NCBI RefSeq assembly: GCF_900302495.1 | Contig: NZ_OMKW01000004.1 | Coordinates: 512,074 to 576,073 of the forward strand | Reading direction: 5' to 3' | DNA from: Pontivivens insulae | GTDB lineage: Bacteria > Pseudomonadota > Alphaproteobacteria > Rhodobacterales > Rhodobacteraceae | Length of the DNA: 64,000 nt | In this document: positions 34,764-43,757 of the stretch, one piece after another | Layout of the letters: every line of letters starts with the position of its first letter | Numbering within the stretch: the first letter of the stretch is position 1 | Translations under genes and position numbers: made by a program | Notes under the pieces: model-generated | The model's input: only the letters and a program-made list of their open reading frames with translations | Told to the model about the DNA's origin: nothing | Databases searched by the model: none

Positions 34764-35104
34764 TCGCCGTCATTTTCGAAGTCTTTCCAAGAGAGGGAAA
34801 GCGAGACACATATCTCGATCACGCGGCGGGTATGCGCGATATGCTCGACGGTCTCGAGGGGTTCATCTCCGTCGAACGGTTCGAAAGCCTGACTCACCCC
34901 GGAAAATTGCTGTCGCTGAGCTTCTGGGAAGATGAGGCCGCCCTCGATCGCTGGCGCAACATGCCACGCCATCGCACCGCGCAAACCGCCGGACGCGGCG
35001 ACTATTTCGCCGACTACCGCCTACGCATCGCGGGTGTCATGCGCGACTACGGAATGGAGGAAAGGACAGAGGCTCCGGCGGACAGCCGCGCGGCCAACGG
35101 ATAG
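34760..35104 (+). CDS. Antibiotic biosynthesis monooxygenase (ABM) domain protein
   Basis: The 114-residue protein has an ABM domain: MIAVIFEVFPREGKRDTYLD, then GLEGFISVERFESLTHPGKL and LSFWEDEAALDRWRNMPRHR, a pattern found in small cofactor-free monooxygenases. The His in the last motif is typical. It overlaps the NIPSNAP gene, so the two may form a heteromeric enzyme. The substrate is unknown. Confidence 0.88.
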   Translation: MIAVIFEVFPREGKRDTYLDHAAGMRDMLDGLEGFISVERFESLTHPGKLLSLSFWEDEAALDRWRNMPRHRTAQTAGRGDYFADYRLRIAGVMRDYGMEERTEAPADSRAANG

Positions 35105-35125
35105 TCCACTCAGCAAAAGGCGCCG

Positions 35126-36196
35126 CTAGACGGCTGGCATCTGCTGGGTCGCGCAATGAATGCCACCGCCCAATTCGCCCAGCGGATCCACGTTGAGCGA
35201 GATGATCTCGCGACTGGGATAGTGTCGGGCCAATGCGTCCTGTGCGATCCGGTCGGTCTCCACGTCGCCAAACTGCGCCGCGATGACAGCGCCATTGCAA
35301 ACATAGTAATTGGCATAGGACGCGACGAAATCGAAGGCGTCGATCCGACGAATGGTCGGTTCGGGGATCACTTCAACGTCCAGACCTGCCTCTACCAACC
35401 GGTCATGTGTATCGAGCGCGGCCAGATGGAACGGATCGGTCATGTCGGGATCATCGGGAAGGTTGATCAGAACCCGGCCGGGCCCGGTGAACCGGGCAAG
35501 GCTGTCGATATGGTAGTCGGTAATATCCTCACCCCACACGCCGTCGGACCATATGATCCGATCAGCGCCATAAGCTTCGAGCAGTCGCTGCGCTACCTCG
35601 TCGCGGTCCATGGCGGGATTGCGGCTCTCGGTGAGCCATGAACTTTCATGCGCGATCAGAAGGCCATGCCCGTCCTGATCCACACCCCCCGCCTCACCGT
35701 GCAGCCCTGTAGGCAAGAGTGGCAGGCTGAAATGCTCTGCCACGCGGCGGGCAACCTGACTGTCATGGTGGTGCACCTGCTTGCGTCCCCACCCATTGAA
35801 CTGAATCTGCACGACGGCCCGCTGCCCGGTCTCGTTGATCGCAACTATCGGGCCGGCATCCCTGCACCAAAGGTCCTCGGTCGGCACGTCGAGCAGGTCG
35901 ACAGAGGCAGAGAGCATTCGCCGCGCCATCGCATGATATTCCCGTGCGGCCAGCATCGTCACGGGCTCGAATTCCGAAATCGCATTGGCGACGTCGGCAA
36001 TGGTCTGCTGGACCATCTGTAGAAATATTTGGTCGCGGTAGACGGCAGGGCTGACCGGCCATTGCATGAAGGTGCGCTCATGCAGGGCTTCCTCTGCCGG
36101 GACACGAAAACCCGTTGCAGCCGTCGCGCGGCTAAGACCTGAGGCGGCCAAGACACCATAAGCCCCACTGGCCAAGACCGCTCTGCGCTTGATCAT
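35126..36196 (-). CDS. Exported agmatine deiminase / peptidylarginine deiminase family protein
   Basis: The 356-residue protein belongs to the PAD_porph family: DLWCRDAGPI, HGEAGGVDQDGHG, HIDSLARFTGPGRVLINLPD, and the C-terminal GGGIHCATQQMPAV with the catalytic Cys. The family converts agmatine to N-carbamoylputrescine or deiminates arginine residues. Unlike usual cytosolic agmatine deiminases it has an N-terminal KRR followed by a hydrophobic run ending in ATAA, which looks like a Tat signal. No partner N-carbamoylputrescine amidase is nearby, so a simple putrescine pathway is not shown. Confidence 0.88.
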   Translation of the reverse strand: MIKRRAVLASGAYGVLAASGLSRATAATGFRVPAEEALHERTFMQWPVSPAVYRDQIFLQMVQQTIADVANAISEFEPVTMLAAREYHAMARRMLSASVDLLDVPTEDLWCRDAGPIVAINETGQRAVVQIQFNGWGRKQVHHHDSQVARRVAEHFSLPLLPTGLHGEAGGVDQDGHGLLIAHESSWLTESRNPAMDRDEVAQRLLEAYGADRIIWSDGVWGEDITDYHIDSLARFTGPGRVLINLPDDPDMTDPFHLAALDTHDRLVEAGLDVEVIPEPTIRRIDAFDFVASYANYYVCNGAVIAAQFGDVETDRIAQDALARHYPSREIISLNVDPLGELGGGIHCATQQMPAV

Positions 36197-36318
36197 TTGG
36201 CTCTCTCCGCGCGGTATCCACTGGTTAACTGGCTACAGTCATGGCCAGCGCGGGGGAAGAAAAAGCGTGTGGAGGCCTTCCCGCATGCATCCTTAGACGC
36301 ATGCGGGAAAGGGCAGGG

Positions 36319-37152
36319 TCAATCCAAATCACTCGCGTCGTGGCGCTCGGCGATACCGTTATTCTCGTCGCCCCAGACCTTGTTCACGCGGCGGCCGCGT
36401 TGCACGGCGGGGCGCTCCGCGATCTCGTTGGTCCAGCGCATGACGTTCTCATATTCGTGGACGGACAGGAATTTGGCCGCGTCGTAGACGAGCCCCTTCA
36501 CCAGCGCGCCATACCACGGCCAGGTCGCCATATCGGCGATGGAGTATTCATCACCGCCCAGGAAGCGTGCTTCACCAAGGCGTGTGTCGAGCACGTGCAA
36601 CTGGCGCTTTGTCTCCATCGCGAAGCGGTTGATCGGATATTCAAATTTCTCTGGTGCATAGGCATAGAAATGGCCGAAGCCGCCGCCCAGATAGGGTGCC
36701 GAGCCTTGCAGCCAGAAGAGCCAGTTCAACGCCTCCGTCCGCGCCTTCGGATCGGTCGGTAGAAATGCGCCGAATTTTTCAGCGAGATAGAGCAGGATCG
36801 CACCGCTCTCAAATACACGGCTGCCCGTTTCGGTATCCAGCAGCGCCGGGATCTTCGAGTTCGGGTTCACGTCTACAAAGGCGGAAGAGAATTGATCCCC
36901 CTCCCCGATATTGACCAACCAGGCATCATATTCCGCGCCCGTGTGACCCGCCGCGAGCAACTCCTCCAGCATCACCGTCACCTTAACACCGTTCGGCGTT
37001 GCCAGAGAGTAAAGCTGCAAAGGGTGCTTGCCGATTTTCTGCTCTACCTCATGGGTCGCGCCGGAAATAGGCCTGTTGATATTGGCGAATTTGCCGCCGC
37101 TTTCACTGTCCCAGGTCCAGACTTCGGGCGGAGTGTAGGTGGTGTCGCTCAT
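36319..37152 (-). CDS. yghU: Glutathione-dependent disulfide-bond oxidoreductase, YghU type
   Basis: The 277-residue protein is a nu-class glutathione transferase. It matches E. coli YghU throughout the start: EVWTWDSESGGKFANINRPI, GKHPLQLYSLATPNGVKVTV and VDVNPNSKIPALLD. YghU binds two glutathiones and reduces organic disulfides. The N-terminal extension before the thioredoxin fold (about 45 residues) is typical of the family. It stands alone on the reverse strand. Confidence 0.95.
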   Translation of the reverse strand: MSDTTYTPPEVWTWDSESGGKFANINRPISGATHEVEQKIGKHPLQLYSLATPNGVKVTVMLEELLAAGHTGAEYDAWLVNIGEGDQFSSAFVDVNPNSKIPALLDTETGSRVFESGAILLYLAEKFGAFLPTDPKARTEALNWLFWLQGSAPYLGGGFGHFYAYAPEKFEYPINRFAMETKRQLHVLDTRLGEARFLGGDEYSIADMATWPWYGALVKGLVYDAAKFLSVHEYENVMRWTNEIAERPAVQRGRRVNKVWGDENNGIAERHDASDLD

Positions 37153-37223
37153 CGGCTTGTCCTCGCATTAACCTTTCCGATGAAGTGGGCGTGAAAGTCG
37201 CAGGTTCAAGCGGCGCTCACGGA

Positions 37224-37688
37224 TTAGAGAGGCAGCGCCGTTTCATGCTTCACATGACGTAAAGAGAAGTGACTGGCCGCATTCGCCACGCTGTCATGGT
37301 CCAGAATGCGGTGCATCAGCAAAGCCTCGAAGTCCTCGACCGAACCTGTGCGAACGATCAGCGTATAGTCAAAGCTTCCAGTTACGGCGAAGCAATCCAT
37401 GATCTCTGGCGTGCGTGCGACGAGTGCTTCAAACGCCTTGCGAATATCTGCGGAATGGCCGCGCAGGTTGATCTGAACGAACACACAAACCCCAATGCCA
37501 AGCTTTGCCGGGTCGAGTAGGGCAACACGCTTTCGGATCAGTTCGGCCTTCTCCAGGGCGGCAAGTCGCCGCCATATCGTCGATTGTGCTTGGCCCAACT
37601 GTTCTGCCAAAGCGCGAACAGAAAGCGTCGCGTCCCGCTGCAACGCGTGCAATATCGAACGATCTGTTTCGTCAAATTGATAAATCAT
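37224..37688 (-). CDS. Lrp/AsnC family transcriptional regulator
   Basis: The 154-residue protein has the AsnC-type HTH (ETDRSILHALQRDATLSVRA, LGQAQSTIWRRLAALEKAEL) and the RAM domain (DCFAVTGSFDYTLIVRTGSV, with a final SLRHVKHETALPL). The start at 37688 begins exactly at the family start; the longer frame to 38093 would overlap phhA. It is divergent from phhA with 96 bases between, so it very probably responds to phenylalanine or tyrosine and controls phhA. Confidence 0.93.
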   Translation of the reverse strand: MIYQFDETDRSILHALQRDATLSVRALAEQLGQAQSTIWRRLAALEKAELIRKRVALLDPAKLGIGVCVFVQINLRGHSADIRKAFEALVARTPEIMDCFAVTGSFDYTLIVRTGSVEDFEALLMHRILDHDSVANAASHFSLRHVKHETALPL

Positions 37689-37784
37689 TGGGCAATCATC
37701 TCTGTAATGGATGAAATATGCAAGAGATTGAACCGCCCCCTCCAGGCAGACGCTGCAAGATGATGGCAGCAATGGAGGACTGTT

Positions 37785-38660
37785 ATGAACGTGATGAGCG
37801 AGATCCGGAACCGGTACGCCAACGCCGCCAAGAACCCGGATTACACAATTGATCAGGATTGGAGCAGCTATTCCGCAGATGAGGATGATCGCTGGAACCG
37901 TCTGTCCGCAAGGGTTGCAGAGATTTTGCCAGGGCGCGCAGACCCTGCCTTCATCAATGCAGTTGATCGCTTGGGGCTGGCGAGCGGCGGTGTCCCCGAC
38001 ATGGAGAAGCTGTCCAAAAAACTGCGCGCTCTGACAGGGTGGAGCGTCGTGCCTGTCAGCGATCTGGTGCCCGATGAGGTGTTTTTCGATCACCTTGCGA
38101 ACCGCCGCTTTCCCGCCGGGGCCTTCATTCGGTCAGAGGCGGAGATGGACTATCTGGAGGAACCCGACATCTTTCACGATGTGTTTGGCCATGTTCCGCT
38201 TCTGGCCGATCCGATATATGCCGATTTCATGCAGGCCTATGGGGCAGGCGGACAGGCCGCCATGGCGCGTGGCCAGCTGCACAATCTGGCCCGGCTCTAC
38301 TGGTACACCATCGAATTTGGTCTGATTGAAAGTGCGGACGGCCTGCGCATCTTCGGCGCGGGCATTCTGTCGAGCACGGGTGAAATCCGCTTCGCTCTAG
38401 AGGATGACAGTCCCAACCGCATCGGCTTCGATCTGGAGCGGGTCATGCGTACGGACTACCGCATTGACGATTTCCAACAGACCTATTTCGTAATCGAGAG
38501 TTTTGATGCGTTGCTCGCCAGTTGCCACCGCGATTTCACGCCAGTCTACGAGGCGATCAAAGGTCAGCCAGATCACGCCCCTGACGCGCTTGTCGAAAGC
38601 GATCGCGTGTTTCACCGCGGAACGCAGGCCTACTTTGCGGGCAAGAAGCAGGCGATTTGA
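37785..38660 (+). CDS. phhA: Phenylalanine 4-monooxygenase
   Basis: The 291-residue protein is a biopterin-dependent aromatic amino acid hydroxylase. The iron ligands are visible: His131 and His136 in FHDVFGHVPLL and Glu177 in YWYTIEFGLIE. It hydroxylates phenylalanine to tyrosine. The length matches the compact bacterial enzyme. No pterin-4a-carbinolamine dehydratase (phhB) is adjacent. It is divergent from the Lrp-type regulator. Confidence 0.96.
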   Translation: MNVMSEIRNRYANAAKNPDYTIDQDWSSYSADEDDRWNRLSARVAEILPGRADPAFINAVDRLGLASGGVPDMEKLSKKLRALTGWSVVPVSDLVPDEVFFDHLANRRFPAGAFIRSEAEMDYLEEPDIFHDVFGHVPLLADPIYADFMQAYGAGGQAAMARGQLHNLARLYWYTIEFGLIESADGLRIFGAGILSSTGEIRFALEDDSPNRIGFDLERVMRTDYRIDDFQQTYFVIESFDALLASCHRDFTPVYEAIKGQPDHAPDALVESDRVFHRGTQAYFAGKKQAI

Positions 38661-38737
38661 GCACGTCCCGTCCATCGGTCCGGGGCCGTATCGCCTAAAG
38701 CGCGCGGCCCCGGATCACATCCGGGGCATTGCTATCC

Positions 38738-41155
38738 TCAGCTGCGCATGCGGCTTGCATTTGCGTCAAAGGCGGGTTGGGGCTGCAGGCGCATTGCGTG
38801 CTTTTCACCCAGAACCTCAACTTCCCAACCGTCAGTCTCGGCAGCGATTTCCTTGGGCACATAGCCCTGCGCCATAGAGGAGCATTGATTGTGCGCATAC
38901 CCGCCTGACGTGATCCAGCCGCGTACCTCGCCGTTGAACCAGATCGGTTCGTCCCCGATCGGATCGCTATCTGCAGCATCAACCTTGAACGTCACCAACC
39001 GCAGTGTTCCCCCCGCGTCCTTTTCTGCAATCGCAGCGGCCTTGCCCACGAAATCCGCCGCTTTGTGATAGGCCACGAACCGATCCAGACCTGCTTCCAG
39101 CGCGCCATAGACAGGGCGGTATTCGCGCCCCCAGCTTGACCAGTTCTTTTCAAGTCGCAGGGAATTGAGGGCCCGCATACCGATAGGGGCGATCCCCATC
39201 TCCGCGCCTTCGGCCATCAGAAGATCCCAAACATAGCGTGCGTAATCGGTTTCCATCCAGATCTCATACCCCAGATCCCCGGTGTAGGAGACGCGTCCCA
39301 CCATGCACATCGCATGGCCGATCAGCATTTCGCGCATTGCCATGAATTTGAAGTCGTCATGGGCAACACTGTCGAGCGCAACTTTCGCAAGAAGTTCTCT
39401 GGATTTCGGCCCGGCGATGGAGATGCCGCACACGGCCAGTCCCTTCGCTTCGACCTTCACGCGGTCGGGCTGGTACCGCTCAAAATGCCGCAGATAGTAC
39501 TCCTCGGCGATGCCTGACCCCGCCAGCCACCAATAATCACCCATATTCGCGACGGACAAATCACCGATCAGCTTGCCATTTTCGTTCAGCATCGGCGCCA
39601 GCGTCATGCGGCCCTCGGCGGGCAACTTGCAGGCAAGTACCTTGTCGAGGAATGCGTGGGAGCCCTCGCCGGACACAGCAAATTTCGAGAAGCCGGAGAT
39701 ATCCATGATGCCCACGCCCTCACGGACGGTCGCGACCTCTTTGCCAACATGGACGTGATCGGTGGAGCGTCGCCATGAGAATTCTTCCTCGACACCCTCA
39801 GGTGCGTACCACAACGGCACTTCCATGCCATAACTCGCCCCCATCTGACCGCCGAGGGCCAGATGTTTGTCGTAGAGCGCGTTTGTGCGCAGGGGCCGCG
39901 CCGCAGGCAGCTCCTCATTGGGGAAACGGATGCGGAAGCGCCGCGAATAGTTCTCACGCACTTTTTCATTGGTGAAGCTCAACGTGGCCCAGTCACCAAA
40001 ACGGGACACGTCCATGCCCCACACATCGAAGCCGGGATCGCCGTCGACGATCCAGTTGGACAGGGCAAGACCGACGCCGCCACCCTGACTGAACCCAGCC
40101 ATCACCGCGCAGGCCGACCAATAGCCGGGCAGGCCACGGATCGGACCGACAAGCGGATTGCCGTCGGGCGCGAAGGTGAATGGTCCATTGATTGCCTGGC
40201 GAATGCCGACATTCTCCAGTGCCGGGAAGTGTTTGAACGCCACCTCCAGCGAGGGTGCGATCCGGTCGAAATCAGGCTCCAAAAGCTCGGCAGAGAAATT
40301 CCACGGCGTTTCACGCGGTTGCCAGGGTGTCGCCGCGCGCTCGTAAGTGCCGAGCAGAACGCCGTCCCGTTCCTGCCGCGTGTAGATCTCGCCCTCAAAG
40401 TCGATGATGTGGATTACCTCTTCGCCGTTTTTCTCTTTGTAGTCGGCAACCTCATCGACACGTTCCGTCAGCAGATAGTGGTGCTCCATGGCAAGAACGG
40501 GCAGCTCCAACCCGACCATACGGCCCACTTCACGGGCCCACAGGCCACCGGCATTGATGACATTGTCGGTAGTGAAAACACCTTGCGAGGTTGTCAGATG
40601 CCATGTCCCGAACTCATCGCGGCGAATGTCCTCAACCTTGGTCTTCTCATGCACTTTCGCGCCGTTCATCCGCGCGCATTTGGCATAGGCATGGGTGGTG
40701 CCGGAGGGGTCGAGATGGCCCTCAATCGGATCCCAAAGACCGCCGATGAATTCCTTGTCGTTGAGGATCGGGAACCGCTCCTTCGCCCATTCGGGCGTAA
40801 CGATATCGAGTTCCATGCCCATATACCGCCCACGCGCCTGCGCCATATAGAGGCTTTCCATCCGCTCCTTGGTCTTGGCCAGCTGCACCCCGCCCGTCAA
40901 ATGCAGACCGCAGGACTGTCCCGACATTTCCTCGATCTCTTTGTAGAGCTCGACGGTGTATTGCTGCAGCTTGGCGACATTCGGGTCGCCGTTCAGTGTG
41001 TGAAACCCACCTGCCGCATGCCAGGACGATCCGCAGGTCAGCACATCCCGTTCAAGCAGTGCCACATCGCTCCAGCCCTTTTTCGTGAGGTGATAGAGGA
41101 CCGAGGCGCCGACAACGCCGCCTCCGATGACAATGGCGCGGTAGTGCTGGGTCAT
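38738..41155 (-). CDS. Dimethylglycine/sarcosine dehydrogenase-like flavoprotein (DAO-GcvT fusion)
   Basis: The 805-residue protein has an N-terminal FAD domain (AIVIGGGVVGASVLYHL) with SSWHAAG, whose His46 sits where dimethylglycine and sarcosine dehydrogenases bind FAD covalently. Its C-terminal half is a GcvT-type folate domain (TGDLGYEIWMETDYARYVWD, PIGMRALNSLRLEKNWSSWG). Such enzymes demethylate N-methyl amines and load the one-carbon unit on tetrahydrofolate. The MttB-family methyltransferase gene lies just upstream on the same strand, pointing to catabolism of a quaternary amine such as a betaine. Exact substrate is not shown. Confidence 0.9.
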   Translation of the reverse strand: MTQHYRAIVIGGGVVGASVLYHLTKKGWSDVALLERDVLTCGSSWHAAGGFHTLNGDPNVAKLQQYTVELYKEIEEMSGQSCGLHLTGGVQLAKTKERMESLYMAQARGRYMGMELDIVTPEWAKERFPILNDKEFIGGLWDPIEGHLDPSGTTHAYAKCARMNGAKVHEKTKVEDIRRDEFGTWHLTTSQGVFTTDNVINAGGLWAREVGRMVGLELPVLAMEHHYLLTERVDEVADYKEKNGEEVIHIIDFEGEIYTRQERDGVLLGTYERAATPWQPRETPWNFSAELLEPDFDRIAPSLEVAFKHFPALENVGIRQAINGPFTFAPDGNPLVGPIRGLPGYWSACAVMAGFSQGGGVGLALSNWIVDGDPGFDVWGMDVSRFGDWATLSFTNEKVRENYSRRFRIRFPNEELPAARPLRTNALYDKHLALGGQMGASYGMEVPLWYAPEGVEEEFSWRRSTDHVHVGKEVATVREGVGIMDISGFSKFAVSGEGSHAFLDKVLACKLPAEGRMTLAPMLNENGKLIGDLSVANMGDYWWLAGSGIAEEYYLRHFERYQPDRVKVEAKGLAVCGISIAGPKSRELLAKVALDSVAHDDFKFMAMREMLIGHAMCMVGRVSYTGDLGYEIWMETDYARYVWDLLMAEGAEMGIAPIGMRALNSLRLEKNWSSWGREYRPVYGALEAGLDRFVAYHKAADFVGKAAAIAEKDAGGTLRLVTFKVDAADSDPIGDEPIWFNGEVRGWITSGGYAHNQCSSMAQGYVPKEIAAETDGWEVEVLGEKHAMRLQPQPAFDANASRMRS

Positions 41156-41275
41156 GGTGCATGTTCTCCTTGTTGATGATCATGCAAGCGGCCCGTGTCA
41201 GAGCTGCCAAGACGGAAAGAGACAAATGCTGGCTCGTTTGCGTCAAACTTGCCGGGTGACGGGTGATGAGGGGGA

Positions 41276-41341
41276 TTTGGGTATTTGTGCCAATCCGAAA
41301 GAGTGTCCCTCGCCCGTTTCGGATTGGTTGAAATACCCAAG
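41276..41341. repeat. Inverted pair of a dispersed intergenic repeat, family 1
   Basis: TTTGGGTATTTG followed by TG and CCAATCCGAAA stands forward at 41276-41300 (25 bases), and a near copy differing only in the centre stands reversed at 41317-41341. The forward copy is identical over 25 bases to the reversed one at 53401-53425. Just downstream, GCCGCC-GGCA-GGCGGC (41341-41356) makes a hairpin that may end the methyltransferase transcript. Confidence 0.85.
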
Positions 41342-41363
41342 CCGCCGGCAGGCGGCCCCGTCG

Positions 41364-42920
41364 TCAGAAGTCGGTAGGCGCGCCGCCCTCTTCCTTGCGA
41401 CGGGCCACAAATGCCTGCAGCTCCTCATCGATTGCGGGATCAATTGCTGGCGGCTGGTATTCGGCGAGGATTGCTTTCCATGTGCGGTTCGCACGCTCCG
41501 CCGTCCAGACGGCACCATCTTCCTGCCAGGCTTCATAGTTGCGCCAATCACTCAGGAACGGGGAATAGAACGCGGTTTCATAGCGATCCTGGGTATGTTG
41601 CGTGCCAAAGAAGTGTCCGGTCGGCCCGACTTCCTTGATCGCGTCATAGGCCAGATCACCTGCGGTGGTCGCCGTGATTTCGGGTGCCATATACCGTTGA
41701 AATTGCTGCAAAAGCTCGCAGTCCATGACGAATTTTTCGTAAGAGGCGATCAGGCCGCCTTCCAGCCAGCCCGCCGCATGATAAACGACGTTCACTCCCG
41801 AATTCACGGCCGCCCACAACGAGTTTGAACTTTCCCACATCGCCTGACCATCCGGCGCATTCGCCGCGCAGGCATTGGAGGCGCGCATTGGGAGACCATA
41901 AAAGCGCGCCATCTGACCCGTCATCTGGGTGGCGCGCACATATTCTGGCGTGCCGAAGGCGGGTGCGCCCGACTTCATATCAACATTCGAGGTGAACGAT
42001 CCCATCACACAACCCACACCCGGACGGATGAATTGGAACAGTGCTATTGCGGCGAGCGCCTCGGCCACCGACTGCGCGACGGCACCGGGCATGGTAACAG
42101 GGGCCATGGCGCCAGCCAGCGTAAACGGTGTCACAATTACGGGTTGGCCACGTTTTGCAAACCGCATCGCACCGTCCAGCATCGGCCAATCATGCTTCAG
42201 CGGGCTGGACGAATTGATGTTGGTGTAAAGGCGCGCCTCGCTCTCGAAGTCTTCGTCGCTCAGGCCGGTTGCGATGCGTGCCATTTCGATCACATCGTCG
42301 ACCCGCTCAGGTCCTAGCGAATAGGCGTGCACGACCTTGTCGGTCAGAGTGAGCTTTTCATAGAGACAGTCGAGATGCCGGATGCTGGCATGTATGTCGA
42401 CCGGCTCTACCGGATAGCCGCCGGCGACATGGATGCAGTTGAAATACTGGGTCAGCTTCATGAAATCCTTGAAGCTTTCAAAGTCACCAATCCGGCGTCC
42501 CCGGTCTAGGTCCATTACATTTGGCGGGGATGAGACGTTGACGAAGGCCATGTTTCGGCCGCCAATTGTCAGCCGATGTTTCGGATTTCGGGGCGTAATC
42601 GTGAATTCGGTCGGCGCCTTTCCAACCATCTCCATGACCCAATCACGATCCATGCGAACATTCTCGCCCTCGATCGTGCATCCAGCATCTTTGAGGTATC
42701 GGCGCGCCTCGTCATTCAGGAACTCGATGCCGATTTCTTCGAGGATGCGCATGGCCGTCTCGTGGATGGCCTGAACCCCATCCTGTGAGAGAGGTTCCGT
42801 TGGTCGGTCGATATTCACCGGCTGCGACCAGGGCATCTGTTGGATCGCATGGGTGCTGCCGCGCCGTGCATTTCCGGCACGACCACCGCCACGGGTGCGC
42901 TTTCGTTCCTGAACCGTCAT
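41364..42920 (-). CDS. Trimethylamine methyltransferase family protein (MttB-like, no pyrrolysine)
   Basis: The 518-residue protein matches the MttB family (COG5598): an N-terminal basic stretch, MRILEEIGIEFLNDEARRYL, HIAGGYPVEPVDIH-like region with TQYFNCIHVAGGYPVEPVD, and NACAANAPDGQAMWES. It is read without any in-frame amber codon, so it is of the non-pyrrolysine kind, some of which are glycine betaine methyltransferases. Such enzymes move a methyl group to a corrinoid protein; none is encoded here. The gene precedes the DMGDH-like gene by 208 bases. Confidence 0.88.
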   Translation of the reverse strand: MTVQERKRTRGGGRAGNARRGSTHAIQQMPWSQPVNIDRPTEPLSQDGVQAIHETAMRILEEIGIEFLNDEARRYLKDAGCTIEGENVRMDRDWVMEMVGKAPTEFTITPRNPKHRLTIGGRNMAFVNVSSPPNVMDLDRGRRIGDFESFKDFMKLTQYFNCIHVAGGYPVEPVDIHASIRHLDCLYEKLTLTDKVVHAYSLGPERVDDVIEMARIATGLSDEDFESEARLYTNINSSSPLKHDWPMLDGAMRFAKRGQPVIVTPFTLAGAMAPVTMPGAVAQSVAEALAAIALFQFIRPGVGCVMGSFTSNVDMKSGAPAFGTPEYVRATQMTGQMARFYGLPMRASNACAANAPDGQAMWESSNSLWAAVNSGVNVVYHAAGWLEGGLIASYEKFVMDCELLQQFQRYMAPEITATTAGDLAYDAIKEVGPTGHFFGTQHTQDRYETAFYSPFLSDWRNYEAWQEDGAVWTAERANRTWKAILAEYQPPAIDPAIDEELQAFVARRKEEGGAPTDF

Positions 42921-43028
42921 TGGATCCTCCGCTCATCCTTATGTTCAGGAGAAGCGGTGGCAGAGTTCGATTCTGTGCGCCTTGCGACGGCCCTATGTCG
43001 TATTTGACGGTAAAACCGACGCCATGGG

Positions 43029-43715
43029 TCAGCGCGCGGCCAGATACTCTGGCAACGCGCCAATATCGGAAAGCACCGCGGCCGCGCCCGCCGCGTAAAG
43101 ATCATCTTCTGTTGCTGGGCCGGTGAGCACACCGACCGGCACAAACCCTGCGGCGCGCGCGGCATGCAGATCATGGCTACTGTCGCCAATCATGGCGATG
43201 TCGCCGGGCGCGAGGCCCGCCATCGCAGCAAAGGCGAGCAGCGGGTCGGGATCGGGCTTAGCCCCATAGCCGCTGTCAAAGCCGATGATCGCGTCGAAAT
43301 ATTCGGTGACACCACACCGGCTGAGCTGATCGTGGGCTGCCCGCTCCGCATCATTCGTCATGACGCCCAGCTTGTGATCCTGTGCCAGTTGTTCGAGCAG
43401 GGGTCGCAGCGGTACGGCCTCGACAGGCTCAACGGTTTCAGCGGCCCGGCTCAGGGCTTCGGTCAGTGTGGCTACGGTGTAGGTCTTGAGCAGCGGAGCG
43501 ATCACGCGGGCGGCGTCTTCCGGCGTGCCCGCAATCACCGGGCTGGTCGGATCGAAGGCCTGTGTCTTGCGGTTAAATCCGGCGGCGACGGCCAGTGCAT
43601 TGAGGTGGTCTTCATCACGTGACAACTCTTTGAGGATGCGCTCCGTCCACGGCCCCCAGGTTGCATCGAACCCAAAAAGGGTTCCATCCTTGTCGAAGAG
43701 GATCGCTTTCACCAT
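43029..43715 (-). CDS. HAD family hydrolase (phosphoglycolate phosphatase-like)
   Basis: The 228-residue protein has all HAD motifs: motif I LFDKDGTLF, motif II GVMTNDAERA, the Lys in GYGAKPDPDPLL, and motif IV MIGDSSHDLHAARAAGF. The cap domain lies between residues 20 and 90. Phosphoglycolate phosphatase activity would fit the glycolate oxidase genes of this chromosome, but HAD substrates cannot be read from sequence. The ATG at 43715 begins directly before motif I. Confidence 0.88.
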   Translation of the reverse strand: MVKAILFDKDGTLFGFDATWGPWTERILKELSRDEDHLNALAVAAGFNRKTQAFDPTSPVIAGTPEDAARVIAPLLKTYTVATLTEALSRAAETVEPVEAVPLRPLLEQLAQDHKLGVMTNDAERAAHDQLSRCGVTEYFDAIIGFDSGYGAKPDPDPLLAFAAMAGLAPGDIAMIGDSSHDLHAARAAGFVPVGVLTGPATEDDLYAAGAAAVLSDIGALPEYLAAR

Positions 43716-43757
43716 GGTCCGCTCCCTGAAACTCTGACGATTGCAAGAGAAGACACA

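Noticed and set aside
41364..42920. Pyrrolysine-containing methyltransferase
   Set aside because: The gene is open from start to TGA-type stop with no in-frame amber codon, and no pyl genes are present.
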